The notes below the pieces were generated by a model. The model was not told the origin of the DNA. It did not search any database and saw only the letters and a program-made list of their open reading frames with translations. Positions 35,601 to 49,900 of a stretch of DNA of 64,000 bases are shown piece by piece. Position 1 is the stretch's first letter, and each line of letters begins with the position of its first letter. This DNA is from Plantago major (Eukaryota > Streptophyta > Magnoliopsida > Lamiales > Plantaginaceae): contig JAIFAC010000288.1 in NCBI GenBank assembly GCA_026545765.1, positions 62,001 through 126,000 on the forward strand, in the 5' to 3' direction. The position numbers and the translations under genes were made by a program.

Positions 35601-38600
35601 AGATTTCTTCGCTTGACATTATCCCACCTCTTTGATGTGTTGTTTATCTCACAAGTGGTGTTGTTCGCTTGTTGTTTAACCCACTCCTTTTGTGTATTGT
35701 TTAGCACTCAAGTAGAGTTTTTTCGTTTGTTATTTTATTACCCCTCCGATGTGTTGTTTAAATCTCAAATTGACTTCTCAATTTTTAATGATCCCACTCC
35801 TTTATTCTGTTGTTTAACTCTCGAGTAGAATTTGACATTTGTTGTTTATCCCACTCCTTATGTGTGTGGTTTAACTCTCAAGTAGAGTTCTTCGTTTGTG
35901 ATACTCTTACTCCTTCTCTGTATTGTTTAAATGTCGAATAGACTTCTTCGTTTGATATTATCCCACTCCTTTGATGTGTTGTTTATCTCTCGAGTGGTGT
36001 TGTTCGCTTGTTGTTTATCCCACTCCTTTTGTGTATTGTTTAACACTCAAGTAGTTTTTCGCTTGTTATTTTATTACCCTCCGATGTGTTGTTTAAATCT
36101 CAAATCGACTTCTCCATTTGTAATTATCCCACCTTTATTGTGTTGTTTAACTCTCGAGTAGAATTTTACATTTGTTGTTTATCCCACTCCTTATGTGTGT
36201 GGTTTAACTCTCAAGTAGAGTTCTTCGCTTGTGATACTCTTACCCTTCTCAGTATTGTTTAAATCTCAATAGATTTCTTCGTTAGACATTATCCCACGCC
36301 TTTGATCTGTTGTTTATCTCTCGAGTGGTGTTGTTTGTTTGTTGTTTATCCCACTCCTTTTGTGTATTGTTTAACACTCAAGTAGAGTTTTTCGTTTATT
36401 ATTTTATTACCCCTCCGATGTGTCGTTTAAATCTCAAATTGACTTCTCCATTTGTAATTATCCCACTCCTTTATTGTGTTGTTTAACTCTCGAGTAGAAT
36501 TTTACATTTGTTGTTTATCCCACTCCTTATGTGTGTGGTTTAACTCTCAAGTAGAGTTCTTCACTTGTAGTAAAATTACTCCTGCTATGTATTGTTTAAA
36601 TCTCGTACAGACTTCTTCTTTTGACATTATCCCATTTCTTTGATGTGTTGTTTATCTCTCGAGTGGTGTTCTTCGTTTGTTGTTTCTCCCACTCCTGTTG
36701 TGTATTGTTTAACTCTCAAGTAGAGTTTTTCGTTTGTTATTTTATTACGCCTCTGATGTGTTGTTTAAATCTCAAATTGACTTCTCCATTTGTAATTATC
36801 CCAATCCTTTATTGTGTTGTTTAACTCTCGAGTAGAATTTTACATTTGTTGTTTATCCCACTCCTTATGTGTGTGGTTTAACTCTCAAGTAGAGTTCTTC
36901 GTTTGTGATACTCTTACTCCTTCTTTGTATTGTTTAAATCTCGAATAGACTTCTACGTTTGACAATATCCCACTCCTTTGATGTGTTGTTTATCTCTACA
37001 GTGGTGTTGTTCGTTTGTTGTTTATCCCACTCCTTTTGTGTATTGTTTAACACTCAAGTAGAGTTTTTCGTTTGTTATTTTATTACCCTCCGATGTGTTG
37101 TTTAAATCTCAAATTGACTTCTCCATTTGTAATCATCTCACGCCTTTATTGTGTTGTTTAACTCTCGAGTACAATTTTACATTTGTTGTTTATCCCACTC
37201 CTTGTGTGTGTGGTTTAACTCTCAAGTAGAGTTCTTTGTTTGTGATACTCTTACTCCTTCTGTATATTGTTTATATCTCAATAGATTTCTTCGCTTGACA
37301 TTATCCCACCCTTTGATGTGTTGTTTATCTCTCGAGTGGTGTTGTTCGCTTGTTGTTTATCCCACCTTTTGTGTATTGTTTAACACTCAAGTAGAGTTTT
37401 TCGCTTGTTATTTTATTACCCTCCGATGTGTTGTTTAAATCTCAAATCGACTTCTCCATTTGTAATTATCCCACCCTTTATTGGTTGTTTAACTCTCGAG
37501 TAGAATTTTACATTTGTTGTTTATCCCACTCTTATGTGTGTGGTTTAACTCTCAAGTAGAGTTCTTCTTGTGATACTCTTACTCCTTCTCGTATTGTTTA
37601 AATCTCAATAGACTTCTTCGCTTGACATTATCCCACCCTTTGATGTGTTGTTTATCTCTCGAGTGGTGTTGTTCGCTTGTTGTTTATCCCACTCTTTGTG
37701 TATTGTTTAACTCTCAAGTAGAGTTTTTCGCTTGTTATTTTATTACCCCTCCGATGTGTTGTTTAAATCTCAAATTGACTTCTCCATTTGTAATTATCCC
37801 AATCCTTTATTGTGTTGTTTAACTCTCGAGTAGAATTTTACATTTGTTGTTTATCCCACTCCTTATGTGTGTGGTTTAACTCTCAAGTAGAGTTCTTCGT
37901 TTGTGATACTCTTAATCCTTCTGTATTGTTTAAATCTCTAATAGATTTCTTCGCTTGACATTATCCCACCCTTTGATGTGTTGTTTATCTCTCAAGTGGT
38001 GTTGTTCGCTTGTTGTTTATCCCACTCTTTGTGTATTGTTTAACACTCAAGTAGAGTTTTTCGCTTGTTATTTTATTACCCTCCGATGTGTTGTTTAAAT
38101 CTCAAATCGACTTCTCCATTTGTAATTATCCCACTCTTTATTCAGGTTGTTTAACTCTCGAGTAGAATTTTACATTTGTTGTTTATCCCACTCCTTATGT
38201 GTGTGGTTTAACTCTCAAGTAGAGTTCTTCGCTTGTGATACTCTTACTCCTTCTCTGTATTGTTTAAATCTCAATAGATTTCTTCGCTTGACATTATCCC
38301 ACCTTTCGATGTGTTGTTTATCTCTCAGTGGTGTTGTTCGCTTGTTGTTTATCCCACCTTTTGTGTATTGTTCAACTCTCAAGTAGAGTTTCGTTTGTTA
38401 TTTTATTACCCCTCCGATGTGTTGTTCAAATCTCAAATGGACTTCTACATTTGTAATTATCCCACTCCTTTATTGTGTTGTTTAAATCTCGAGTAGAATT
38501 TTACATTTGTTGTTTATCCCACTCCTTATGTGTGTGGTTTAACTCTCACGTAGAGTTCTTCGCTTGTGATACTCTTACCTTCTTCCGTATTGTTTAAATC

Positions 38601-40929
38601 TCAATAGATTTCTTCGCTTGACATTATCCCACCTTTGATGTGTTGTTTATCTCTCAGTGGTGTTGTTCGCTTGTTGTTTATCCCACTCTTTTGTGTATTG
38701 TTTAACTCTCAAGTAGAGTTTTTCGTTTTTTATTTTATTACCCCTCCGATGTGTTGTTTAAATCTCAAATTGACTTCTCCATTTGTAATTATCCCACTCC
38801 TTTATTGTGTTGTTTAAATCTCGAGTAGAATTTTACATTTGTTGTTTATCCCACTCCTTATGTGTGTGGTTTAACTCTCAAGTAGAGTTCTTCGTTTGTG
38901 ATACTCTTACTCCTTCTCAGTATTGTTTAAATCTCAATAGACTTCTTCGCTTGACATTATCCCACCTTTGATGTGTTGTTTATCTCTCGAGTGGTGTTGT
39001 TCGCTTGTTGTTTATCCCACTTCTTTGTGTATTGTTTAACACTCAAGTAGAGTTTTTCGCTTGTTATTTTATTACCCTCCGATGTGTTGTTTAAATCTCA
39101 AATCGACTTCTCCATTTGTAATTATCCCACCCTTTATTGTGTTGTTTAACTCTCGAGTAGAATTTTACATTTGTTGTTTATCCCACTCCTTATGTGTGTG
39201 GTTTAACTCTCAAGTAGAGTTCTTCGCTTGTGATACTTTACTCCTTCTCGTATTGTTTAAATCTCAATAGATTTCTTCGCTTGACATTATCCCACCTTTG
39301 ATGTGTTGTTTATCTCTCGAGTGGTGTTGTTCGCTTGTTGTTTATCCCACTCCTTTGTGTATTGTTTAACACTCAAGTAGAGTTTTTCGCTTGTTATTTT
39401 ATTACCCTCCGATGTGTTGTTTAAATCTCAAATCGATTTCCATTTGTAATTATCCCACTCCTTTATTCTGTTGTTTAACTCTCGAGTAGAATTTTACATT
39501 TGTTGTTTATCCCACTCTTATGTGTGTGGTTTAACTCTCAAGTAGAGTTCTTCGCTTGTGATACTCTTACCTTCTTTTGTATTGTTTAAATCTCTAATAG
39601 ACTTCTTCGCTTGACATTATCCCACCTTTGATGTGTTGTTTATCTCGCGAGTGGTGTTGTTCGTTTGTTGTTTATCCCACTCCTTTGTGTATTGTTTAAC
39701 TCTCAAGTAGAGTTTTTCGCTTGTTATTTTATTACCCTCCGATGTGTTGTTTAAATCTCAAATCGACTTCCATTTGTAATTATCCCACTCCTTTATCAGG
39801 TTGTTTAACTCTCGAGTAGAATTGTACATTTGTTGTTTATCCCACTCCTTATGTGTGTGGTTTAACTCTCAAGTGGAGTTCTTCATTTGTGATACTCTTA
39901 GTCCTTTTTTGTATTGTTTAAATCTCAAATAGACTTCTTCGTTAAACATTATCCCAATCCTTTGATGTGTTGTTTATCTCTAGAGTGGGGTTGTTCGTTT
40001 GTTGTTTATCCCACTCCTTTTGTGTATTGTTTAACTCTCAAGTAGAGTTTTTCGCTTGTTATTTTATTACCCCTCCGATGTGTTGTTTAAATCTCAAATT
40101 GACTTCTCCATTTGTAATTATCCCACTCCTTTATTCTGTTGTATAACTCTCGAGTAGAATTTTACATTTGTTGTTTATCCCACTCCTTATGTGTGTGGTT
40201 TAACTCTCAAGTGGAGTTCTTCGTTTGTGATACTCTTAGTCCTTTTTTGTATTGTTTAAATCTCAAATAGACTTCTTCGTTAAACATTATCCCAATCCTT
40301 TGATGTGTTGTGTATCTCTCGAGTGGTGTTGTTCGGTTGTTGTTTATCCCACTTCTTTTGTGTATTGTTTAACTGTCAAGTAGAGTTTTTCGTTTGTGAT
40401 TTTATTACCCCTCCGGTGTGTTGTTTAAATCTCAAATTGACTTATCCATTTGTAATTATCCCACTCCTTTATTCTGTTGTTTAACTCTCGAGTAGAATTT
40501 TACATTTGGTGTTTATCCTAGTCCATATGTGTGTGGTTTAACTCCCAAGTAGAGTTCTTCGTTTGTGATACTCTTACTCCTTCTGTGTATTTTTTAAATC
40601 TCGAATAGATTTCTTCGCTTGACATTATCCCACCTTTGATGTGTTGTGTATCTCTCGAGTGGTGTTGTTCGGTTGTTGTTTATCCCACTCCTTTTGTGTA
40701 TTGTTTAACTCTCAATTAGAGTTTTTCGTTTGTTATTTTACTACCCCTCCGATGTGTTGTTTAAATCTCAAATTGACTTCCCAAGTTGTATTCATACCAC
40801 TCCTTTATTGTGTTGTTTAACTCTCGAGTAGAATTTTACATTTGTTGTTTATCCCACTCCTTATGTGTGTGGTTTAACTCTCAAGTAGAGTTCTTCGTTT
40901 GTGATACTCTTACTCCTTCTGTGTATTTT

Positions 40930-41025
40930 TTAAATCTCGAATAGTATTTTTCGTTTGAAATTATCCCACACCTTTGATTTTTTGTTTATCTCTCGCGGGT
41001 TTTTGTTCCTTTGTTGTTTATCCCA
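40930..41025. repeat. Diverged A-B monomers at the end of a clean patch
   Basis: Monomer A reads CGAATAGTATTTTTCGTTTG and AAATTATCCCACACC, and monomer B reads CTCTCGCGGGTTTTTGTTCC. Other units of this clean patch (about 39,840-41,020) also have private changes such as CTAGAGTGGGG and GTTAAACATTATCCC. These are mostly substitutions, unlike the indel-rich change around them, so this patch looks like a truly older or separately evolving set of copies. Confidence 0.65.
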
Positions 41026-44000
41026 CTCCTTTGTGTATTGTTTAACTCTCAAGTAGAGTTTTTCGCTTGTTATTTTATTACCCTCCGATGTGTTGTTTAA
41101 ATCTCAAATCGATTCTCCATTTGTAATTATCCCACTCCTTTATCAGGTTGTTTAACTCTCGAGTAGAATTTTACATTTGTTGTTTATCCCACTCCTTATG
41201 TGTGTGGTTTAACTCTCAAGTAGAGTTCTTCAATTGTGATACTCTTACTCCTTCTGTGTATTGTTTAAATCTCAATAGATTTCTTCGCTTGACATTATCC
41301 CACCTTTGATGTGTTGTTTATCTCTCGAGTGGTGTTGTTCGCTTGTTGTTTATCCCACCTTTTGTGTATTGTTTAACTCTCAAGTAGAGTTTTTCGCTTG
41401 TTATTTTATTACCCTCCGATGTGTTGTTTAAATCTCAAATTGACTTCTCCATTTGTAATTATCCCACCTTTATTCAGGTTGTTTAACTCTAGTAGAATTT
41501 TACATTTGTTGTTTATCCCACTCTTATGTGTGGTTTAACTCTCAAGTAGAGTTCTTCGCTTGTGATACTCTTACCTTCCTTCTGTATTGTTTAAATCTCA
41601 ATAGATTTCTTCGCTTGACATTATCCCACCCTTTGATGTGTTGTTTATCTCTCGAGTGGTGTTGTTCGCTTGTTGTTTATCCCACTCTTTTGTGTATTGT
41701 TTAACTCTCAAGTAGAGTTTTTCGCTTGTTATTTTATTACCCTCCGATGTGTTGTTTAAATCTCAAATCGACTTCTCCATTTGTAATTATCCCACTCCTT
41801 TATTGTGTTGTTTAACTCTCGAGTAGAATTTTACATTTGTTGTTTATCCCACTCCTTATGTGTGTGGTTTAACTCTCAAGTAGAGTTTTTCGCTTGTGAT
41901 ACTCTTACCTTCTTCGTATTGTTTAAATCTCTAATAGATTTCTTCGCTTGACATTATCCCACCTTTGATGTGTTGTTTATCTCTCAGTGGTGTTGTTCGC
42001 TTGTTGTTTATCCCACTCCTTTGTGTATTGTTTAACACTCAAGTAGAGTTTTTCGCTTGTTATTTTATTACCCTCCGATGTGTTGTTTAAATCTCAAATC
42101 GACTTCTCCATTTGTAATTATCCCACTCCTTTATCAGGTTGTTTAACTCTCGAGTAGAATTTTACATTTGTTGTTTATCCCACTCCTTATGTGTGTGGTT
42201 TAACTCTCAAGTAGAGTTCTTCGCTTGTGATACTCTTACTCCTTTCTGTATTGTTTAAATCTCAATAGATTTCTTCGCTTGACATTATCCCACCTTTGAT
42301 GTGTTGTTTATCTCTCGAGTGGTGTTGTTCGCTTGTTGTTTATCCCACTCCTTTGTGTATTGTTTAACTCTCAAGTAGAGTTTTTCGCTTGTTATTTTAT
42401 TACCCTCCGATGTGTTGTTCAAATCTCAAATCGACTTCTCCATTTGTAATTATACCACACCTTTATTGTGTTGTTTAACTCTCGAGTAGAATTTTACATT
42501 TGTTGTTTATCCCACTCCTTATGTGTGTGGTTTAACTCTCAAGTAGAGTTCTTCGCTTGTGATACTTACTCCTTCCTTCAGTATTGTTTAAATCTCAATA
42601 GATTTCTTCGCTTGACATTATCCCACCTTTGATGTGTTGTTTATCTCTCGAGTGGTGTTGTTCGCTTGTTGTTTATCCCACTCCTTTGTGTATTGTTTAA
42701 CTCTCAAGTAGAGTTTTCGCTTGTTATTTTATTACCCTCCGATGTGTTGTTTAAATCTCAAATCGACTTCTCCATTTGTAATTATCCCACTCCTTTATTC
42801 AGGTTGTTTAACTCTCGAGTAGAATTTTACATTTGTTGTTTATCCCACTCCTTATGTGTGTGGTTTAACTCTCAAGTAGAGTTCTTCGCTTGTGATACTT
42901 TACTCCTTCTCTGTATTGTTTAAATCTCAATAGACTTCTTCGCTTGACATTATCCCACCCTTTGATGTGTTGTTTATCTCTCGAGTGGTGTTGTTCGCTT
43001 GTTGTTTATCCCACCTTTTGTGTATTGTTTAACTCTCAAGTAGAGTTTTTCGCTTGTTATTTTATTACCCTCCGATGTGTTGTTTAAATCTCAAATCGAC
43101 TTCTCCATTTGTAATTATCCCACCTTTATCAGGTTGTTTAACTCTCGAGTAGAATTTTACATTTGTTGTTTATCCCACTCCTTATGTGTGTGGTTTAACT
43201 CTGAAGTAGAGTTCTTCGCTTGTGATACTCTTTACTCCTTCTCTGTATTGTTTAAATCTCTAATAGATTTCTTCGCTTGACATTATCCCACTCCTTTGAT
43301 GTGTTGTTTATCTCTCGAGTGGTGTTGTTCGCTTGTTGTTTATCCCACTCTTTGTGTATTGTTTAACTCTCAAGTAGAGTTTTTCGCTTGTTATTTTATT
43401 ACCCTCCGATGTGTTGTTTAAATCTCAAATCGACTTCTCCATTTGTAATTATCCCACTTTTTATCAGGTTGTTTACTCTCGAGTAGAATTTTACATTTGT
43501 TGTTTATCCCACTCCTTATGTGTGTGGTTTAACTCTCAAGTAGAGTTCTTCGCTTGTGATACTCTTACTCCTTCTCGTATTGTTTAAATCTCAATAGACT
43601 TCTTTCTTTGACATTATCCCACCTTTGATGTGTTGTTTATCTCTCGAGTGGTGTTGTTCGCTTGTTGTTTATCCCACCTTTGTGTATTGTTTAACTCTCA
43701 AGTAGAGTTTTCGCTTGTTATTTTATTACCCTCCGATGTGTTGTTCAAATCTCAAATCGACTTCTCCATTTGTAATTATACCACACCTTTATTGTGTTGT
43801 TTAACTCTCGAGTAGAATTTTACATTTGTTGTTTATCCCACTCCTTATGTGTGTGGTTTAACTCTCAAGTAGAGTTCTTCGCTTGTGATACTCTTACTCC
43901 TTCTCAGGTATTGTTTAAATCTCAATAGACTTCTTCGCTTGACATTATCCCACTCCTTTGATGTGTTGTTTATCTCTCGAGTGGTGTTGTTCGCTTGTTG

Positions 44001-46569
44001 TTTATCCCACTCCTTTGTGTATTGTTTAACTCTCAAGTAGAGTTTTTCGCTTGTTATTTTATTACCCTCCGATGTGTTGTTTAAATCTCAAATCGACTTC
44101 TCCATTTGTAATTATCCCACCTTTATTGTGTTGTTTAACTCTCGAGTAGAATTTTACATTTGTTGTTTATCCCACTTATGTGTGTGGTTTAACTCTCAAC
44201 TAGAGTTCTTCGTCTGTGATACTCTTGCTCCTTCAATGTATTGTTTAAATCTCTAATAGACTTCTTCGTTTGACATTATCCCACTCCTTTGATGTGTTGT
44301 TTATCTCTCGAGTGGTGTTGTTCGTTTGTTGTTTAGCCCACTTCTTTTGTGTATTGTTTAACTCTCAAGTAGAGTTTTTCGTTTGTTATTTTATTACCCC
44401 TCCGATGTGTTGGTTAAATCTCAAATTGACTTCTCCATTTGTAATTATCCCACTCCTTTATTCTGTTGTTTAACTCTCGAGTAGAATTTTACATTTGTTG
44501 TTTATCCCACTCCTTATGTGTGTGGTTTAACTCTCAAGTAGAGTTCTTCGTTTGTGATACTCTTACTCCTTCTCCGTATTGTTTAAATCTCAATAGACTT
44601 CTTCGTTTGACATTATCCCACTCCTTTGATGTGTTGTTTCACTCTCGAGTGGTGTTGTTCGTTTGTTGTTTATCCCACTCCTTTTGTGTATTGTTTAAGT
44701 CTCAAGTAGAGTTTTTCGTTTGAAATTTAATTACACCTCCGATGTGTTGTTCAAATCTCAAATCGACTTCTCCATTTGTAATTATACCACACCCTTATTG
44801 TGTTGTTTAACTCTCGAGTAGAATTTTACATTTGTTGTTTATCCAACTCCTTATGTGTGTGGTTTAACTCTCAAGTAGAGTTCTTCGTTTGTGATACTCT
44901 TACTCCTTCTGTGTATTGTTCAAATCTCGAATAGACTTCTTCGTTTGACATTATCCCACTCCTTTGATGTGTTGTTTATCTCTAGAGTGGTGTTGTTCGT
45001 TTGTTGGATATCCCACTCTTTTGTGTATTGTTTAACTCTCAAGTAGAGTTTTTCGTTTGTTATTTTATTACCCCTCCGATGTGTTGTTTAAATCTCAAAT
45101 TGACTTCTCCATTTGTAATTATCCCACTTCTTTATCAGGTTGTTTAACTCTCAGTAGAATTTTACATTTGTTGTTTATCCCACTCCTTATGTGTGTGGTT
45201 TAACTCTCAAGTAGAGTTCTTCGCTTGTGATACTCTTACTCCTTCTCTGTATTGTTTAAATCTCAATAGACTTCTTCGCTTGACATTATCCCACCCTTTG
45301 ATGTGTTGTTTATCTCTCGAGTGGTGTTGTTCGCTTGTTGTTTATCCCACTTTTGTGTATTGTTTAACTCTCAAGTAGAGTTTTTCGCTTGTTATTTTAT
45401 TACCCTCCGATGTGTTGTTTAAATCTCAAATCGACTTCTCCATTTGTAATTATCCCACTCTTTATTGTGTTGTTTAACTCTCGAGTAGAATTTTACATGT
45501 GTTGTTTATCCCACTCCTTGTGTGTGTGGTTTAACTCTCAAGTCGAGTTCTTCGCTTGTGATACTCTTACTCCTTCTCCGTATTGTTTAAATCTCAATAG
45601 ACTTCTTCGCTTGACATTATCCCACCCTTTGATGTGTTGTTTATCTCTCGAGTGGTGTTGTTCGCTTGTTGTTTATCCCACTCCTTTTGTGTATTGTTTA
45701 ACTCAAGTAGAGTTTTCGCTTGTTATTTTATTACCCTCCGATGTGTTGTTTAAATCTCAAATCGACTTCTCCATTTGTAATTATCCCACTCCTTTATTGT
45801 GTTGTTTAACTCTCGAGTAGAATTTTACATTTGTTGTGTATCCCACTCCTATGTGTGTGGTTTAACTCTCAAGTAGAGTTCTTCGCTTGTGATACTTTAC
45901 TCCTTCTCCGTATTGTTTAAATCTCAATAGACTTCTTCGCTTGACATTATCCCACCTTTGATGTGTTGTTTATCTCTCGAGTGGTGTTGTTCGCTTGTTG
46001 TTTATCCCACCTTTTGTGTATTGTTTAACTCTCAAGTAGAGTTTTTCGCTTGTTATTTTATTACCCTCCGATGTGTTGTTTAAATCTCAAATCGACTTCT
46101 CCATTTGTAATTATCCCACCTTTATTGTGTTGTTTAACTCTCAGTAGAATTTTACATTTGTTTTTTATCCCACTCCTTATGTGTGTGGTTTAACTCTCAA
46201 GTAGAGTTCTTCGCTTGTGATACTCTTACCCTTCCTGTATTGTTTAAATCTTAATAGACTTCTTCGCTTGACATTATCCCACCTTTGATGTGTTGTTTAT
46301 CTCTCGAGTGGTGTTGTTCGCTTGTTGTTTATCCCACCTTTTGTGTATTGTTTAACTCTCAAGTAGTTTTTCGCTTGTTATTTTATTACCCTCCGATGTG
46401 TTGTTTAAATCTCAAATCGACTTCTCCATTTGTAATTATCCCACCTTTTATCAGGTTGTTTAACTCTCGAGTAGAATTTTACATTTGTTGTTTATCCCAC
46501 TCCTTATGTGTGTGGTTTAACTCTCAAGTAGAGTTCTTCGCTTGTGATACTCTTACTCCTTCTCTGTAT

Positions 46570-46900
46570 TGTTTAAATCTCAATAGACTTCTTCGCTTGA
46601 CATTATCCCACCTTTGATGTGTTGTTTATCTCTCGAGTGGTGTTGTTCGCTTGTTGTTTATCCCACTCTTTGTGTATTGTTTAAACTCTCAAGTAGAGTT
46701 TTTCGCTTGTTATTTTATTACCCTCCGATGTGTTGTTTAAATCTCAAATCGACTTCTCCATTTGTAATTATCCCACTCCTTTATCAGGTTGTTTAACTCT
46801 CGAGTAGAATTTTACATTTGTTGTTTATCCCACTCCTTATGTGTGTGGTTTAACTCTCAAGTAGAGTTCTTCGCTTGTGATACTCTTACCTTCTCTGTAT
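46570..46900. repeat. Representative degraded-spelling domain III HOR (331 bp)
   Basis: This is the same A-F layout as the clean 338 bp unit but 7 bp shorter. A has CTCAATAGAC and CGCTTGAC with CCCACCTTTG; B has TTCGCTTG and CACTCTTTG; C has CGCTTG and TACCCTCCG; D has ATCGAC and TTTATCAGGTTG; F has CGCTTGTG and TTACCTTCTC. E, which lacks a CGTTTG, is nearly unchanged. Changes follow local sequence context, not monomer identity. Confidence 0.85.
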
Positions 46901-49900
46901 TGTTTAAATCTCAATAGACTTCTTCGCTTGACATTATCCCACCTTTGATGTGTTGTTTATCTCTCAGTGGTGTTGTTCGCTTGTTGTTTATCCCACTCTT
47001 TTGTGTATTGTTTAACTCTCAAGTAGAGTTTTTCGCTTGTTATTTTATTATTACCCTCCGATGTGTTGTTTAAATCTCAAATCGACTTCTCCATTTGTAA
47101 TTATCCCACCTTTATTGTGTTGTTTAACTCTCGGTAGAATTTTACATTTGTTGTTTATCCCACTCCTTATGTGTGTGGTTTAACTCTCAAGTAGAGTTCT
47201 TCGCTTGTGATACTCTTACTCCTTCTCTGTATTGTTTAAATCTCAATAGACTTCTTCGCTTGACATTATCCCACCTTTGATGTGTTGTTTATCTCTCGAG
47301 TGGTGTTGTTCGCTTGTTGTTTATCCCACCTTTTGTGTATTGTTTAACTCTCAAGTAGAGTTTTTCGCTTGTTATTTTATTACCCTCCGATGTGTTGTTT
47401 AAATCTCAAATCGACTTCTCCATTTGTAATTATCCCACCTTTATCAGGTTGTTTAACTCTAGTAGAATTTTACATTTGTTGTTTATCCCACTCCTTATGT
47501 GTGTGGTTTAACTCTCAAGTCGAGTTCTTCGCTTGTGATACTCTTACTCCTTCTCAGGTATTGTTTAAATCTCAATAGACTTCTTCGCTTGACATTATCC
47601 CACCTTTGATGTGTTGTTTATCTCTCGAGTGGTGTTGTTCGCTTGTTGTTTATCCCACTCCTTTTGTGTATTGTTTAACTCTCAAGTAGTTTTTCGCTTG
47701 TTATTTTATTACCCTCCGATGTGTTGTTTAAATCTCAAATCGACTTCTCCATTTGTAATTATCCCACCTTTTATTGTGTTGTTTAACTCTCAGTAGAATT
47801 TTACATTTGTTGTTTATCCCACTCCTTATGTGTGTGGTTTAACTCTCAAGTAGAGTTCTTCGCTTGTGATACTCTTTACCCTTCTCCTGTATTGTTTAAA
47901 TCTCAATAGATTTCTTCGCTTGACATTATCCCACCCTTTGATGTGTTGTTTATCTCTCGAGTGGTGTTGTTCGCTTGTTGTTTATCCCACTCTTTGTGTA
48001 TTGTTTAACTCTCAAGTAGAGTTTTTCGCTTGTTATTTTATTACCCTCCGATGTGTTGTTTAAATCTCAAATCGATTCTCCATTTGTAATTATCCCACTC
48101 CTTTATTGTGTTGTTTAACTCTCGAGTAGAATTTTACATTTGTTGTTTATCCCACTCTTATGTGTGTGGTTTAACTCTCAAGTAGAGTTCTTCGCTTGTG
48201 ATACTCTTACCTTCTTCTGTATTGTTTAAATCTCTAATAGATTTCTTCGCTTGACATTATCCCACCTTTGATGTGTTGTTTATCTCTCGAGTGGTGTTGT
48301 TCGCTTGTTGTTTATCCCACTTTTTGTGTATTGTTTAACTCTCAAGTAGAGTTTTTCGTTTGTTTTTTTATTACCCTCCGATGTGTTGTTTAAATCTCAA
48401 ATTGACTTCTCCGTTTGTAATTATCCCACTCCTTTATTGTGTTGTTTAACTCTCGAGTAGAATTTTACATTTGTTGTTTATCCCAGTCCTTATGTGTGTG
48501 GTTTAACACTCAAGTAGAGATCTTCGTTTGTGATACTCTACTCCTTCTCAGTATTGTTTAAATCTCAATAGACTTCTTCGCTTGACATTATCCCACCTTT
48601 GATGTGTTGTTTATCTCTCGAGTGGTGTTGTTCGCTTGTTGTTTATCCCACCTTTTGTGTATTGTTTAACTCTCAAGTAGAGTTTTTCGCTTGTTATTTT
48701 ATTACCCTCCGATGTGTTGTTTAAATCTCAAATCGACTTCTCCATTTGTAATTATCCCACTCCTTTATTCAGGTTGTTTAACTCTCGAGTAGAATTTTAC
48801 ATTTGTTGCTTATCCCACTCCTTAAGTGTGTGGTTTAACTCTCAAGTAGAGTTCTTCATTTGTGATACTCTTACTCCTCTCAGGTATTGTTTAAATCTCA
48901 ATAGACTTCTTCGCTTGACATTATCCCACCTTTGATGTGTTGTTTATCTCTCGAGTGGTGTTGTTCGCTTGTTGTTTATCCCACCTTTTGTGTATTGTTT
49001 AACTCTCAAGTAGAGTTTTTCGCTTGTTATTTTATTACCCTCCGATGTGTTGTTTAAATCTCAAATCGATTCTCCATTTGTAATTATCCCACCTTTATCA
49101 GGTTGTTTAACTCTCGAGTAGAATTTTACATTTGTTGTTTATCCCACTCCTTATGTGTGTGGTTTAACACTCAAGTAGAGATCTTCGTTTGTGATACTCT
49201 TACTCGTTCTGTGTATTGTTTAAATCTCAATAGACTTCTTCGCTTGACATTATCCCACCTTTGATGTGTTGTTTATCTCGAGTGGTGTTGTTCGCTTGTT
49301 GTTTATCCCACCTTTTTTGTGTATTGTTTAACTCTCAAGTAGTTTTTCGCTTGTTATTTTATTACCCTCCGATGTGTTGTTTAAATCTCAAATCGACTTC
49401 TCCATTTGTAATTATCCCACCCTTTATTGTGTTGTTTAACTCTCGAGTAGAATTTTACATTTGTTGTTTATCCCACTCCTTATGTGTGTGGTTTAACTCT
49501 CAAGTAGAGTTCTTCGCTTGTGATACTCTTACCCTTCTCTGTATTGTTTAAATCTCTCTAATAGACTTCTTCGCTTGACATTATCCCACCTTTGATGTGT
49601 TGTTTATCTCGAGTGGTGTTGTTCGCTTGTTGTTTATCCCACTTCTTTTGTGTATTCTTTAACTCTCAAGTAGAGTTTTTCGCTTGTTATTTTATTACCC
49701 TCCGATGTGTTGTTTAAATCTCAAATCGACTTCTCCATTTGTAATTATCCCACCTTTATTGTGTTGTTTAACTCTCGAGTAGAATTTTACATTTGTTGTT
49801 TATCCCACTCCTTATGTGTGTGGTTTAACTCTCAAGTAGAGTTCTTCGCTTGTGATACTCTTACTCCTTCTCGTATTGTTTAAATCTCAATAGACTTCTT

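Noticed and set aside
45389..45820. Longest open frame (143 codons) and the many 60-114 codon + strand frames as genes
   Set aside because: They are translations of the satellite. The same Cys/Leu/Phe-rich peptide recurs with the HOR. 56 and 338 are not multiples of 3, so frames close within a unit; the longest ones occur where indels happen to restore the frame. There is no start context, codon bias or domain.
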